Notes: generated by a model not told the origin, from the sequence alone. Positions 48,901-61,169 are shown, numbered from the stretch's first letter. The stretch is DNA of 64,000 nucleotides from Syngnathus acus (GCF_901709675.1 NC_051088.1:16234193-16298192); one strand, 5' to 3'. Program-made: numbers and translations.

Positions 48901-51900
48901 TTTAATCTCTTGCAACTTTAAACCTCCCCGCATTGGCCGAGATGCGTCTCTCGTTTTCAAAAAAGTTTTCAAAAATTATTGACATTGTTATATGTTGTCA
49001 GTTCTGTGTTTGTGGACGCGTTCCGATGATACAAACCTTTTGAAAATAAGATAAAGGTTGAAAAAGTTATGAATGTTCTGGAAACGTATCTCTAAGCTGT
49101 ATGTTTTTAATCTCTTGCAACTTTAAACCTCCCCGCATTGGCCGAGATGCGTCAAATGGACACCCTCTTTGGGGAAATATGGGCACGGCTTATGCAAAGT
49201 AGTTTGGTGCAAGCACACGCTGTCATTTAGGATGAATTTTGATTCATCAATATCATCATCATCATCATCGGTTTAAAGTCCGCTTTCCAGGCGCCGCTGG
49301 GTTGGACTGGATTCTCAATTCATCAATATACGCACACAAAAGTGCAAGGAAAATGGGCTGGTACGTACGTGTGATTGCGACTTTGTCTATATGCTAAACC
49401 CCAGTTGAGAATTATTAGGTTAGACGTCCCGCTTGCGTTGATGATGGAGATAGGGAAGACAGAGGAGCCCATACCAGGATGAGGTATCGATCCTGCGACG
49501 TGCCATTCTTGTTGGACAGTTTGAGAATGTGTCCCTCCTTGATGAGCTCATTGGTCGGGTTCACAATGTCCTCTTCGCCGCCCAGAAGTTCGTACACTTT
49601 CAGCAGCTTTCTCATTCGCTCCTGAAAGTTTTAAAAGCATCAATTTGAGCTGTCGCGAAGGTTGCGCCGTAATCCTTTCTGGGAAGCTGTTCTAAATGGT
49701 CTCACCATTTTCTTGATGGCAGCGTTGGAATGTTCAGCTGCTGTAGCAATGAGCTCAAGAGACTCTGCAGACAAAAAGAATCTTGTCACATGTCGTCAGC
49801 AAACGGGCTAACATATTCACCCATCATCAAGTTTAACAATCTGCCTTGGGGCTGCCTGTACTCTTGCTAAGTGTAACATGTCAGCATTTAATCAATTACC
49901 ATGAAAGATAACTCATGGTAGAAGGCCATGGTCATGGTTATGACAAGATGGCAATGCAAGATGGCCGCCGGTGGCTTCACCTTTCACTACAGCGAGTAAG
50001 GCAGCATTAGCAGTTCATAATAAACTATAAAAATGTATCTTATCACTTTTCCACTGGGCTTTCTGCACTCAGGTTGCTCTTTTGCTTTTTAGACGCATAG
50101 TAGGTGCAAGCATGTTAGCATTGATCAATCATTGTAATTAGCAAGATGACAAATTATCAACCATTGTCTATCTGCCTTTGTGGACTCGGGTGATTATCTT
50201 GCGATATATTAGCATACTAGCGGCATTTGTGTCAGCATTTTAACAAATTTCATTGACTTAGTAACTGATTAGAGGACAATATGAAAAATCAATCTGTCTT
50301 GGAGCAGGTTACTAAACTGTCAAGAGACTTGTGTGTGTGTGCTGGTGCGAGGAACGGCCAAGGGACCTCTAAACGTGTGTGCGTGTGTGTGTGTGTGTGT
50401 GCATACTCTGAGCATCCTTGTAGTCCGGCGCGTCCTCCGGTAGACGGTGCAGATAATCTTTGAGCAGGAGTTCATATCGAGGAATCCTTTGGACTGGCTC
50501 CAACATGTGATGTTGGAGCGTCAGGTTAGCACAGCGCTCGTCTCTCTGACACACACAAAACACAAACACACACATTTACATTGTCTGCCACGTTGATGTC
50601 GTATAGTGACAGGCCATCATGTTCAGTGAGGCACTATGTCCTGTATGTACAAGTCACCTGGATGTCATGTATGATGCTCTTGAACAGAGCCGACCTCTCC
50701 ATCCACGTATTGACGAGCTCCATGGCGTGATCAAAGTTCTTCACATACTCGCCGTACATCTTCAGGAAGGGTGCAAGCTTCTGCAAGATGTCTCCGATGC
50801 GTGGGTTTGAGTCCCTGAGGAGTTTTTCAGACATTTAATCTATGATACTTGTTTCATGAAGGTGGCCTTTGTACTCGGCACGCTGGTGGGTTGCCTCATT
50901 CGAGTATACCACAACTCTTGTCGAGTCAAGTAGTTTGAGACCAGCTCACCACTCCTCCATGCGCTTCTGCAGGGCCGGCAGGAGGAACTGTTGGTGGAAG
51001 CAGTGGATGGAGCAGATGTTGGAGAAGATTCCGTGAATGACGTCACATGGGAAAGAAGAACGGGACCGTGCTTCTTCCAGAAGTCGGGCACAGAAGACCT
51101 GTGGGGAGCAGCAGTGCGTCAGTTGACCCGTGTCCGGACTGTGGGTGAGGATTATATGTCTATGGTGACCCACCTGATCCAGTAAGTGGAGTTTGGACAC
51201 GTAGGAGATCTCTGTGTGAAGGAGCTCATTGGCAATATGGAACACCCTTTGCTGGACGGACAGCTGTAAGACATGTGATGATGTCTGAGACGGGCATTGG
51301 TCAAAAGATAAGAAAGGTCAGCCTTTACTTGACAAACAGTTCTACAATTAAATAGCTTCCATAAGTGATGGATCGATACAACAGGAACAGGAAGATGGTT
51401 TGCTTCATCTGTGACCCTCATTCCAAATCAGAATGATCACATGACAGCTTCCTGTCTTACCTCAGCCAAGTCTTGTCTGGGGGCTGAAAGCACTAAGGTA
51501 AGCTCGGACAACTCCTCCTCCTCCTCCTCGAGGTCACTGTCTGCATCCTCTGAGAAGTCCCTCCTCCTGGCTACACCCCTGGCCTCGCCCTCCTCGCCCT
51601 CGCCGGCGTATGAGGACGAGCTGGAGGGTCGGGGGAGGCCACAGGAGTAAACCCCACCAATGCCGCCAGCGTCGTCCACACCAACAAAGCAGAGTTCCTC
51701 GCTGTGTGACGGTGAGCTGATGCTGTCGATGCCGCTGTCACGATTGGCCAGCTTCCCCTCCGTCTGCGAGGACGGAAGGGACAAACGCTCGGGCGGCAGA
51801 CCGGATTGGTCAGACGGTCGGCGCTCGTTCATCTCCGCAGACGCCGGCTCCTCTGGCCCCTCCGGCTCCTCCCTTTCCTGTGCAACGTCATCGTGACATT

Positions 51901-54900
51901 TGAGTTCAGGAAGACCCCCCTCCTCCTCCTCCTTGGGGATGGCAGTAGCTGACGATGACGATGGAGATGAAGGTCGAGATAAGGGGGTGTCGAGAAGGCG
52001 GGGACAGAGGGCCCCTCCGGTGATGTCAGGAACCATTATGATCTGCTCGCTGCAACACATGGATTAACAAAATAACGAATCACTAAACATGATAACGTAC
52101 AAATAACACGACAATGTTAACTCTGAACTGACCGTATCACTTAACGCAATGCAGCTATAAAAAGTGATTACATATTAAAAACATTTTGCACCAATCAACA
52201 TGACAATAAATTATTAAACTCAAAACCGAGACAGATCCTTAAAAAGTGAGACCGGGTTTGATCTAAAACTACAATTCTAATTTTAGAAATCGATACCCAG
52301 CCCTGCATGACGATTCATGACGGGAACCAAGATGGCGACAATCCCATGGCACTGACCAAGACGGACATATCCTGATGGGTCACTCACCGCTCAAACTTCT
52401 CGATAAGTGACAGGACGCAGGTGGGTGAAGCATGGTCCTCGGGACGGGGGGGCTTGCAGGGTGGCGGAGGCGGCAGCGGTTTGTCTGGAGCCCGAGGTCG
52501 GGTCCTCAATGCTCCCACTTGTTGCTGCAAATGGGGTGGCTTGGGGGGGACTGCAGAAGCGAGGAGTCGTTAATCAGTGATCTCACGCATTTGTCATTAT
52601 TGTTGTGACCCTCACCTTGAGGCTTTGGTCCTAGCAGAGGAGGCCGGCTCTTATTTAGCTGCGGTGGTCCCGTATCGTTTACCTCCTCCTCCTGGAGTCC
52701 GGCGGGACTTGAGGAGGAGGAGGTGGGCTGCTGTGTGCCACACGGAGGCTCCAGAGAGAGACTCTTTGCCAGCAAGCTAGGACTCAAGGAGGACGGGGGA
52801 CCTGGCAGGGACAATCAGGGCAAAAAGTCTTGGCTTGTTGCTGCGAATACATGTCAACGTAAATTTGTTAAATATGTTAGCTGAGTCAGCTACAGGTCGA
52901 GATGTTCCTCAGCAGGTTCCAGTGATGATCAACAACCTTGATGAGTGGAAGTATTTTGAGGAAGCTTTTAGTTTTCAACATAAAGGTTCGTCTTCTTAAC
53001 ACTCCGTATGGTTTTAAGTTGCAGTAATGAATAAGTTGAAGGAGTCATGAATAAATTGAAGAAAGGAATAAATTAGCATGTGTTAACTTTTTAATGTAGG
53101 CCAAAGGGAGTCTGTCGAAAACAACCTTGGCTTTTAATTGTGTCTCTGTTTATTGTAAGCTGTAATTAAACAAAAAGCTAATTAAACAAAACAGACAATA
53201 TTGCCCATGTAAATGTCAGCACACCGAGTTTTTTCCTGGATGTTTGTGACCATTTGGACTGCTCTTAAATGGTGTCCTTAAAATGTAATGACTGCGAGTA
53301 AAAATGTCATTTTTAAAAATTATTATTAGTCTGATTAAACTTTGCTGCTCTGTAACATATTCTGCAAATGCCAATCATTTATCATTTGTCATCACAGTGA
53401 AAAGGATTGCAAAGGTGAATGTCGCTGGGAACTCTTGTATCTTCAAATTCATCACTTCGTTTTTTAGGAAATAAAAAAAACTTTTTTTTCAGCCTTTAAG
53501 GGTTTCCATTTGTCTTGCTTGTGTAATTCTTACGTTCAGACAAAATGTAAATGTTAAAAAGAAAAAACGTTTCTCCCTGCACGAGGTAGTAAAAGAAGAC
53601 TTAAGTGAAGTAACATGATTTTTCAAAAAATTCCTATTCATGAGAGATAACACTGACAGAAATACAATGACTTGTTTCAGGTACCCTGTCAACCAAACCT
53701 TATAATATTATTACCATCTGGCAGTCTTTTTATGTCATTGCAATGTCTTAAAAAAACGGATTAAAACTGAATAATAAATAAACCAGCTAGTGAGGTTTAA
53801 ATGTTTATTATTAATGTGTATTATGAAATCTCCAATTTTATTCTAACGCTTGGCTACAATCCAGAGCAGGATCCTGGTTGAAGTAAGCCATTTTAAACTT
53901 CACACTTTGGCGCGTTTTAAGATTGCATATAAAAATAAGTGCATGTGAAGCTTTGTAAAATTCTGTAGCAGCCACCGTATGGTGTCGATTGGCACCATTT
54001 TAATCAAATTGTTTTTTTTCTTATCTGTTGGACTAAGCCCTTTTCAGTAACAATGACTGATGGGAACGGAGGGACAATTATATTACAAATAAGGACGGAG
54101 GGACAAGGACAGAAGGGGGTCTAGTAGGCCACTACAAGGTTAAGATTATGGCGATTTACGTCTTACTGATCTAGCTTCTTCATGGAAATGCTGGTAGATC
54201 ATGGCATGGTTATGAATGTCTGAAGGCCAGCAGTTTCTAGTGGTGGTCAAGTCTATTCTGGTATTCCATTTCAAGGTTGTTAATGTGTGCTATAAGAACT
54301 TTCCAGAGGTTCTATAAGATCTAGATGTTAGGTTCTGGTGATAATTAAATAGGTTAGGGTAGTGACCGTGGGTTGTGAACGTGGAATATTCTAAAGACAC
54401 ACCAGGTTCTGTTGGTGATCAAGCGGGTTGTGTTCTGCAGAAGGTCGAGGTTCTATTGACTGTTTTACAAGTATTTTCTCAAGGTGATGTTGAAGGAAAA
54501 CATCATGTGGGTGTTCAGGTTTTGTTCTCTGTGACATTGTGGTGCCTGTTTCAGAGGTCGTTGTTGGGTCTGATGTGACAGAACGTGGGCCCGAACGGGC
54601 ATATATGTACATGGCGATGCGCAATCATGGACGTGCGCTCGGGTGCGTGCCTGCGATAAATAGATAGAGGGGGTGTGTCTGCACATAGATGGTCTCAACA
54701 TCATCATCATCATCATCGACGGACAAGTTCAAACACGCACGCACGCCAACACGTACGGAACATCGATTGTGGTATGGCGGCGGAATCGATCCTCGATCCG
54801 CAACATTCCCGTGCACGCGACGACAAGCAGCACATCTGCTGGCATCAGACGCAGTGACGTGCACGCGCGCCACACTAGCCTACATTCACTGCGGCGAGAT

Positions 54901-55257
54901 GTCGGTCAGCGCGTGCGGATAACCGAAACCCCCCCCCCCCCCCCCCCCCCCCCCCCTCTGTGCGTACCTCATATGTGATTGTCGACATGCACGCGCACGC
55001 CAGTGCGGCGCAGCGTGTGTGTGCGTGCGCGCACGCTCACCTCTGCTTAGGCTGCTTCTGTCCATGTACATCGCACAACACAGCACCAGGCCGCTCATGA
55101 ACGACAATGTTGACGATGGCAGACCGCGGCTCACCCGGTCCACATGCACGGAGAAGAATAAGAAAAAAGAGAAAGAAAAAAGAAGAAAAAAAGGGCAAAA
55201 AGAGAAGACGGAGAAACCGGCTCCTCGTTCTGCTCCGCGCGCGCGCAACCCGCAGAG

Positions 55258-55337
<80 letters not shown>

Positions 55338-57922
55338 TGCTACTAGTTCTATCTGGACAGAGCTAGCGATTAGAGGCGCTTTATTCGATCCAATGGACTG
55401 GCCGGTGGCGGGCGGTGCAGCAAAGAGAACCCCTCACAGGGCTGCGGAGGAGGAGGAGGTAGTTGTGTCTTGTCCTCCTCCTCTTCTCCCTTTACTTTTG
55501 GTCTCCATGACAACGAGTTCGAGAAATTCGCGTGCGTGACATTTGTATCAGGTGACTGCTCGGGCAAAACATGGTCCAAAGATTAGGGACACCTCTGCGA
55601 GAAGCAAACTACCATCGACGGTGATACACGGTCGCAATTTGCGCCAAAGATGACAAAATATCAATAACTTGTGATCTGGACCCGCTGTCACCTTGACAAC
55701 CCGTCGGAGTGCTGTCACATAGAATGTGGGAAATGTGTTTGCAAGATGGGATGTGACATCGTTTTACATTTTATATTCGTGTCTGTTGCATTCTTTACAT
55801 TTTGATACACATAATACTGTGGGAATTGTGATGGTTCTTGTGGTCTAGAAGGTTCTTGGGGTAATCAAGGAGGTTCTGGTTATCCCTTGCAACACAGGCG
55901 TCAAACTCTTGTCCTTGAGGGCCACTCTTCTGCATGTGTTAGACGTTTCCCTCCTCCAACACACGTCATTCAAATAAGTGTGATTGTTATCAGGCTCCTG
56001 CAAAGCTTCTGATGAGCTGATCATTTGAATTGGGTGAAGGAGGGAAACGTCTAGAAAATGCAGCATAGTGTTCCTCAAGGAACCGAGTTTGACACTTGGG
56101 CCTTTTAAAATGTATCAATGTGAATGTTTTAGACTCAATTTCATCACGGGCCACATCGTAGTCATTGTTTTCTTCGAAGGGCCATTATGACCATATCTTC
56201 TATATACAGTATAAGCTACACAACAAACTGATGAATAACTGGAATCAGAGACGAGTAAAAACTTCAAATATTTTAAAAAGATGAATGGTAATAAAAATTG
56301 GAGAAAAGACAATTTTAGTATTAACACATGAAATTGATAAACAATTTGTCTTTGCGGGCCACATAAAACGATGTGTTGATCCGTATCTGGCCCCCCGGCC
56401 TTGTGTTTGACACCTAAGTTTTAGAGGATTTAAGGGTCTAGATGTTCTACAGAAGGTAATGGTGATCAAGACTACCAGTACAAGGCAGTTTTAATAGTCC
56501 AATACAAAGTTGTGAATCTGGCGAAAATTTGGAAGGTAAGTCTCTGTTTATCACTGTAACTATTAAGTCCTTATCTGACTAACTGTGTTCTCATCAGGGT
56601 TTGTTCAAAGTCGCAAATCTTCTGCAAACGGTTGTCTCACATTCGCCTGTACTTTGTTTTTATCGCAAGGGAATTTTGCACATGAAAAAAACACTAAAAC
56701 TGTTCCGGAACATTAGGCAACTGTTTGGTGGACATTTGCCACCGTGAAAGAACCCTGGCGTGAATGCACATTTTGCTACCTTCAGTCGAAAATGTTCGCT
56801 CCTCAGTGGGACACGTGCTTTAACCCGCTTACAGAGGTTGTTCAAGTTGTTACAAAACCTTCAGTAGAAATCAAAGCAGAGCCAATAGTACAATACAAGC
56901 TGGTGAATCTGTCTATTAAGAAGGCTCTCCAGAGTGTTGATCTGCTGCCTCTCCATCACGTGTTGTAAACCTATGACTAGATAATCATGTAAGTGCACCA
57001 ACGACATAGTGGTGAAGCCTCAGTGATCAGATGTTCACGCTCAAAGCCTCCAAAAACATTCCTAAACCCAACACACGCATGAACACACACATACGCACAG
57101 TAGCAAACATGCAACAGGAAGTGATAAAGAGAGGACAGCCATTAAATCAAAAACACCCCTTCCAGGCACCCCGTGTCCAAACCAAAGCTGAAAAACAAGC
57201 ACACTCAAAAACAAACACACCCTGCTACCATCATCTGCTAGCTTGACTTTTGACCTTAACCCCCCTACCCCCCCCCCCCCACACACACACTAAAGAGAGA
57301 GAGAGGGAGAGAGAGAGAGAGAGAGAGTTCTGTGTATCACTCCGCCTCTCTTTAGGTCACTGGGTCACTCACTCACTGCCACTTTGGAGTGTGTGTGTCT
57401 GTGCGTGTGTGTGTGTGTGTGAGTGTGTGTCCAGCAGCTGAGCCTATTTTTAGTTTTCATGCGTGGGCCGCTGCATGTTGGGAATCGGGAAGTAGGGTTA
57501 AGTCTATTGGGGAATGGGGAGGGGGATGTTGGTGGATGATGACGCCACTGTGAAATTAGTACCCCAACAACGTGACACTTTTGTCAGCATGAGATTACAA
57601 CATACACTGAACTGTTATGATTTTAGCATTAAAGTAAACAATGTACATAAACAAACTACTTTTTTTTGCCTCATCTACGAATGACCTGACACTTTTGATC
57701 AATTTTGAAAATAAAACGTGGCTCTTGTTTGCCCAACCTTGACCGGTACTCTTGTTGTCGGGACTTACCTGTCCTGCTGGTGGCGCTGTTTTCGAGATGG
57801 TAGGAAAACCTCATGGTGCTGAAGTGGCTGGAGAAAGACAATGAAGGCGGCGGAGGAGGAGAGGGAGGAGGTGGAGAGGGAGGAGGAGGGAGGCCGGGCA
57901 GGGCGCTGCGAGTCCGGTTCAT
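45945..57922 (-). CDS. fgd1: FYVE, RhoGEF and PH domain-containing protein 1 (Cdc42 exchange factor)
   Basis: Exchange factor that loads GTP on Cdc42 at the cortex and Golgi; the human gene underlies Aarskog-Scott syndrome. Eighteen exons in phase on the minus strand: 57922-57769, 52801-52616, 52550-52388, 52049-51461, 51263-51174, 51098-50950, 50814-50658, 50545-50407, 49764-49706, 49621-49475, 48593-48501, 48281-48202, 48118-48088, 47980-47879, 47630-47502, 47420-47262, 46666-46520, 46217-45945; 948 residues (human 961). Order: Pro-rich N-terminus with MRFSYHLE and [16 protein letters not shown]; degron-like [13 protein letters not shown]; acidic run; DH domain (about 365-555, with [20 protein letters not shown]); PH1 (585-690); FYVE (734-790, [17 protein letters not shown]); PH2 (815-920). 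The start ATG is the first in frame after an upstream TGA. All domains are intact. Confidence 0.95.
46826..47150. repeat. Long hairpin repeat in an fgd1 intron
   Basis: 46,826-46,915 and 46,916-46,999 are inverted copies: 'ggccattttgccacttgctg' with its complement 'cagcaggtggcaaaatggtc', and 'caatcacggctcacc' with 'gctgagccgtgattgg'. One half-unit recurs at 62,630-62,790. The 3' part includes 'gttgacttcctctttaacc', shared with the copy at 10.2 kb. No coding capacity, so it is a MITE-like element. Confidence 0.75.
48748..49153. repeat. 205-bp direct tandem duplication in an fgd1 intron
   Basis: Copy 1 runs 48,748-48,952 and copy 2 starts at 48,953; both begin 'gttttcaaaaaag' and end near 'ggccgagatgcgtc'. 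I count only two or three substitutions over about 200 bp, so the duplication is recent or an assembly artefact. Confidence 0.9.
54929..54956 (+). repeat. C homopolymer, 28 bases
   Basis: An uninterrupted run of 28 C (G on the fgd1 strand) inside the GC-rich block of fgd1 intron 1. Confidence 0.9.
55041..55098 (-). CDS. fgd1: Candidate alternative first coding exon of fgd1
   Basis: On the minus strand an ATG at 55,098 opens [19 protein letters not shown] and ends at a consensus donor (gtgagc, GT at 55,040-55,039) in phase 1, exactly the phase needed for the exon starting at 52,801. It would replace the Pro-rich start, including the conserved MRFSYHLE. Support is the donor, phase and CpG setting; there is no homology I recognise. 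Confidence 0.35.
55257..55333 (+). repeat. (GA)n microsatellite
   Basis: About 36 GA units with rare interruptions; on the fgd1 strand it is a CT tract next to the CpG-rich block. Confidence 0.95.
55895..56098. mobile_element. MITE with 'caggcgtcaaactc' ends, fgd1 intron 1
   Basis: Inverted ends: 'caggcgtcaaactcttgtcc' at the left and the complement of 'ggaaccgagtttgacacttg' at the right. The interior is also palindromic ('gacgtttccctcctcc' with 'ggagggaaacgtc'). The copy at 58,648 is related. I could not see a clear target duplication. Confidence 0.65.
56135..56415. repeat. Candidate MITE with 'cgggccacat' inverted motifs, fgd1 intron 1
   Basis: 'cacgggccacatcgtag' at the left and 'gcgggccacataaaacg...ctggccccccggccttgtgtttgacacct' at the right are typical of fish 'gcgggccacat' repeats. 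Borders are unsure. Confidence 0.4.
57290..57330 (+). repeat. (GA)n tract
   Basis: Short GAGA run about 450 bp inside fgd1 intron 1, followed by a TG run at 57,390-57,430. Confidence 0.8.
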
Positions 57923-58492
57923 GAGTTCAAGGCTCAATGCTGGGTCGGGAGCGTCCCGCCGCTTCTCCCTCCCTCGTTCTACCCCCGCTCGCTTGCATCT
58001 TCTCCTGGCGTCCACCGCCTCCTCATGGTTGCCACACCACCAAAGTGCAGACTCAGCAGCTTCCTGCCGACTCAGCGACGCTATCGACTTAGTCTTTCAT
58101 TCTGCAAACGACGCACATACGCACACACACGTACTGATAGACATTAGTGTCCGAGCTGATCCAGTTCTAGACTTTTGTGTGAAAATGGGAGCTGAAGTGA
58201 AGTTGAACGTTGCAGCTCCGCCTCTGTCTGGTCATTTGATCCTAGACCCAGCCCCGTCCCCCCACAGCCTCCCAAAGTCTTTGTGGTCTGGATTGCATTT
58301 TCCCTCCTTTCTCGCTTCCTGAAACTTGAAGCAAAGGAAAACTGAGGGAAAAATTCCTGGAGTTTTTTTTTCCTGGTCGGCCTCCATCAGAAGCAGTCTG
58401 CGCTGGAGGGTCACGTTGGGGTTTGACTGTTACACATAGCACTAGGTTTTGCAGATATGGATTTTTATTTTTTGTAAATACATTTTATTTTT

Positions 58493-58581
58493 CCATCCAT
58501 CCATCCATCCATCCATCCATCCATCCATCCATCCATCCATCCATCCATCCATCCATCCATCCATCCATCCATCCATCCATC
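58493..58581 (+). repeat. (CATC)n microsatellite
   Basis: About 22 perfect CATC units. Confidence 0.95.
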
Positions 58582-58647
58582 ACAAAAATTATCTTCACTT
58601 GCTTTGAGCTATTCCAGAAAACTGGTTGATCATTGCTTGGTCTCGAT

Positions 58648-58860
58648 CAGGGGTAGGAGAGTTCGGTCCTAGGGAGCCGCTGTCCTGCCTGTTTATCAGT
58701 TCTCCTGACTGTAGCATACCTGATTCAAATAATTAACTCATCAGCAAGCGCTGTACAAGCGTGATAACAACCCCGGTGATTTAAATCAGGTTTGTGAAGG
58801 AGGGAAACTTCAAAAATAGGCAGGACAGAGGCTCACTAGGACCGGACTTGCCTTCCCCCG
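58648..58860. mobile_element. MITE, 213 bp, related to the copy at 55,895
   Basis: Left end 'caggggtaggagagttcggt' and right end complementary to 'accggacttgccttcccccg'. Flanks 'gtctcgat' (58,640-58,647) and 'gtctagaa' (58,861-58,868) match at 6 of 8, consistent with an old hAT-type target duplication. The interior carries the fish-typical 'cctgattcaaataattaact' and its inverted partner. Confidence 0.7.
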
Positions 58861-59580
58861 GTCTAGAAGTTCCACATATTATTCTTTGTTAAAAAAAATG
58901 ACTGGTGGAAAAAAAACTAATGATGGAAATGTATGGAAATATGCGATAAATATGTGTTATAAATATATATATAAACATGTTATATGTTCAGCCCTTTTTG
59001 TATGTAAAGATTCAGTCAGAGTCACTCTTTGCTCCTTAAGTGCCCTCTGATGTCAAAGATGTCAGTGCTGTCATTGCAGCAGTAATTACGGTAGCGCATC
59101 TGCGCATCACTTGTGTATCCACTGCGAGAATGAGCGAAATGCGCCCCCTTGCGCATGTTCTGCGTTTAAGGAGGGGGAACAGCGGCCTTGTCGAGGCTTA
59201 CTGAGAAGCGCTAATGCACAACATTGGCCACACGGTGGCAGCATTGTTGCAGGAAAAGGATGTAAAAAGGTCGACTGTTATGAAGGTAGATTGGGGTCAA
59301 AAGCTTTGTATGTACTTGGAAAAACAAAACTCGTACTTGAAAAAATAAAACTTAAAACTGAAATTAAACGTGTTGATCTTAAAACTTGAAAAAAAATGTA
59401 TTCAAATGAAAAATACTTGTGTGTGTGAAAAGTTTTCGAGTTAATAATAGTTTTGCTTCGCTTTGGTAATTCTTTTGAAAAAACTATTAATTTCAGGTTT
59501 CACCGCCATTTTTTCATACTTTACATATATATTTTTATATTTCCAAATTCACATCTCTTTTTTCAGGTTCAATTCTTGTT

Positions 59581-59689
<109 letters not shown>

Positions 59690-60191
59690 GCATCTGCTCA
59701 GGCGGCTTCAACGTGACGTCACCATTCATTCATCCCACGCTGAGAGGTGGTAAATTAGTGTGCTGCGTTCATGTATGACTTAGTAATATAGACTTCTCGT
59801 GGCTGTAGGCTAGAAATGCCACTGTAAAATCGCAAGAATTCCGAGCCTCACATCGAAAGAAACGTTGACGTTTAATAGACATTACTTTGTTGTATCAGTG
59901 CCAGATGGTGTCATGCGTTGGTGGTCCACTGTCTATGCCCAGACACAATCCATTCGTCATCGTTTGGCATACATCATAGAGAGTTTGAATGTCAGAGCTC
60001 AGCTGGAGGACTGTGAACGCCCCATAGTGCTGGGGCGTGTGTGCTTGGCTCCTCGAGCTCAGTCGGCGGGAGCGAAGTGCCTTGAAAACAAGGCTGCCAA
60101 AAGAAGCCAGCGAGCTGAACCGAACTGAACGGACCACCGGGACATGCCCTGCATCTTGTGAGGACGAATAACAGCCCACCGGGAAGCCAAG

Positions 60192-60238
60192 ATGACGGTG
60201 GATTTTGAAGAGTGTGTCAAAGATTCGCCCCGCTTCAG
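60192..60238 (+). CDS. acap3: First coding exon of an ACAP-family Arf-GAP (BAR-PH-ArfGAP-ankyrin), probably acap3; partial
   Basis: ATG opens MTVDFEECVKDSPRF and ends at a consensus donor (gtgagt) in phase 2 (AG|, completing Arg). This is the conserved start of the BAR domain of ACAP2/ACAP3, which are Arf6 GTPase-activating proteins of endosomes and plasma membrane. The Val in EECVKDSPRF matches ACAP3; the Asp at position 4 is as in ACAP2, so the paralog is not certain. No second exon is found in the remaining 3.8 kb, so intron 1 runs past the window edge. The 200 bases upstream are CpG-containing, as expected for a promoter and 5' untranslated region. The gene is divergent from fgd1. Confidence 0.7.
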
Positions 60239-61169
60239 GTGAGTGATGCATTTATTTGTTTGTCCCGGGCCGGAGTTGACCATTTGGAAGAGAAATGAAG
60301 GTCGCCTCAAAACATAATCGGGTTTGTCCCAAAACGTATTTGCAGGTCATACCAGAATTGGGAGACAATTCAGGCACCAACGATTTGGAATTATGCAGGA
60401 AAAAAGTTAATAAACCGTCACAAAATTCGTCCAGCTCACCTATGAATGCAAGGCTTTTTTTTTTTCAAATATTTTATTTGTCATATCATATATTTTGCCA
60501 TTTTACCCTGTTACACATACGTACATACAAGTTAAAGAAGCTTATGTTGAATGCTTGTTTAATTTTAGTGTTACTCAAATTAAAAACCAAAGTATAGAAT
60601 GGGAAAAAATCGTTTTTAAAACTTTATGGGATGTTTGCCAAAAAGATGAATGACTGATGACAGGCCGACTTTTGAGTGCAATGCACGCTTTAAACGAGAC
60701 CTATGCATCCTTTTTCAAACCCAGAGACTCTGGACTGTGGAGCACATGTGGTAACCACTACTGCACCGCGCTGCCCCAGCATCACACAACCTGTCCTCAA
60801 AAAAGATGAAGTGTCAAAAGCCTGGTGTGAAATGGCTGTTGTTCAAGAGCAAACACAAACACGCCAGCGTCCAATCAGAAGTGACAGTTTATTTAAACAC
60901 ATGTGGATGGAAGAACAAACGTCAACATTTTAGACCAACAACACTCCATGAGGTTAACTTTCCCTAACCCTATCCCCCCCCAAAAAATGTCTGAGTCTTC
61001 ACTTTGTGATGTCACAAATTGAGGACCAATCAGTAATTGGCGATGACATGTCACAGTCGCATGAAGTCGCACTCTCGCGCGAGTAAAAAAAACTAAAAAT
61101 GGTGACACCTAAAAGCAAGTTAAAAAAAGGCAGATTCAATGTTGTCAACATATTTTTTCAAAATGAAGT

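Larger units (their letters stand above)
54580..55400 (-). promoter_or_regulatory. CpG-rich block in fgd1 intron 1, candidate internal promoter
   Basis: CpG-dense sequence (54,580-55,110 and 55,220-55,260) with a 28-base C run and a long GA/CT tract. It lies about 2 kb upstream of coding exon 2 and about 2.5 kb downstream of exon 1. A phase-compatible first exon lies inside it. Promoter status is inference. Confidence 0.4.

Noticed and set aside
54886-55248. 120-codon minus-strand frame as a separate gene
   Set aside because: Most of it is low-complexity Phe/Ser and poly-Gly from repeats. Only the short MSGLVLCC piece ending at a donor is worth keeping, as a candidate fgd1 exon.
55019-55366. 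Frame with a long Arg-Glu dipeptide run
   Set aside because: It is a translation of the (GA)n microsatellite.
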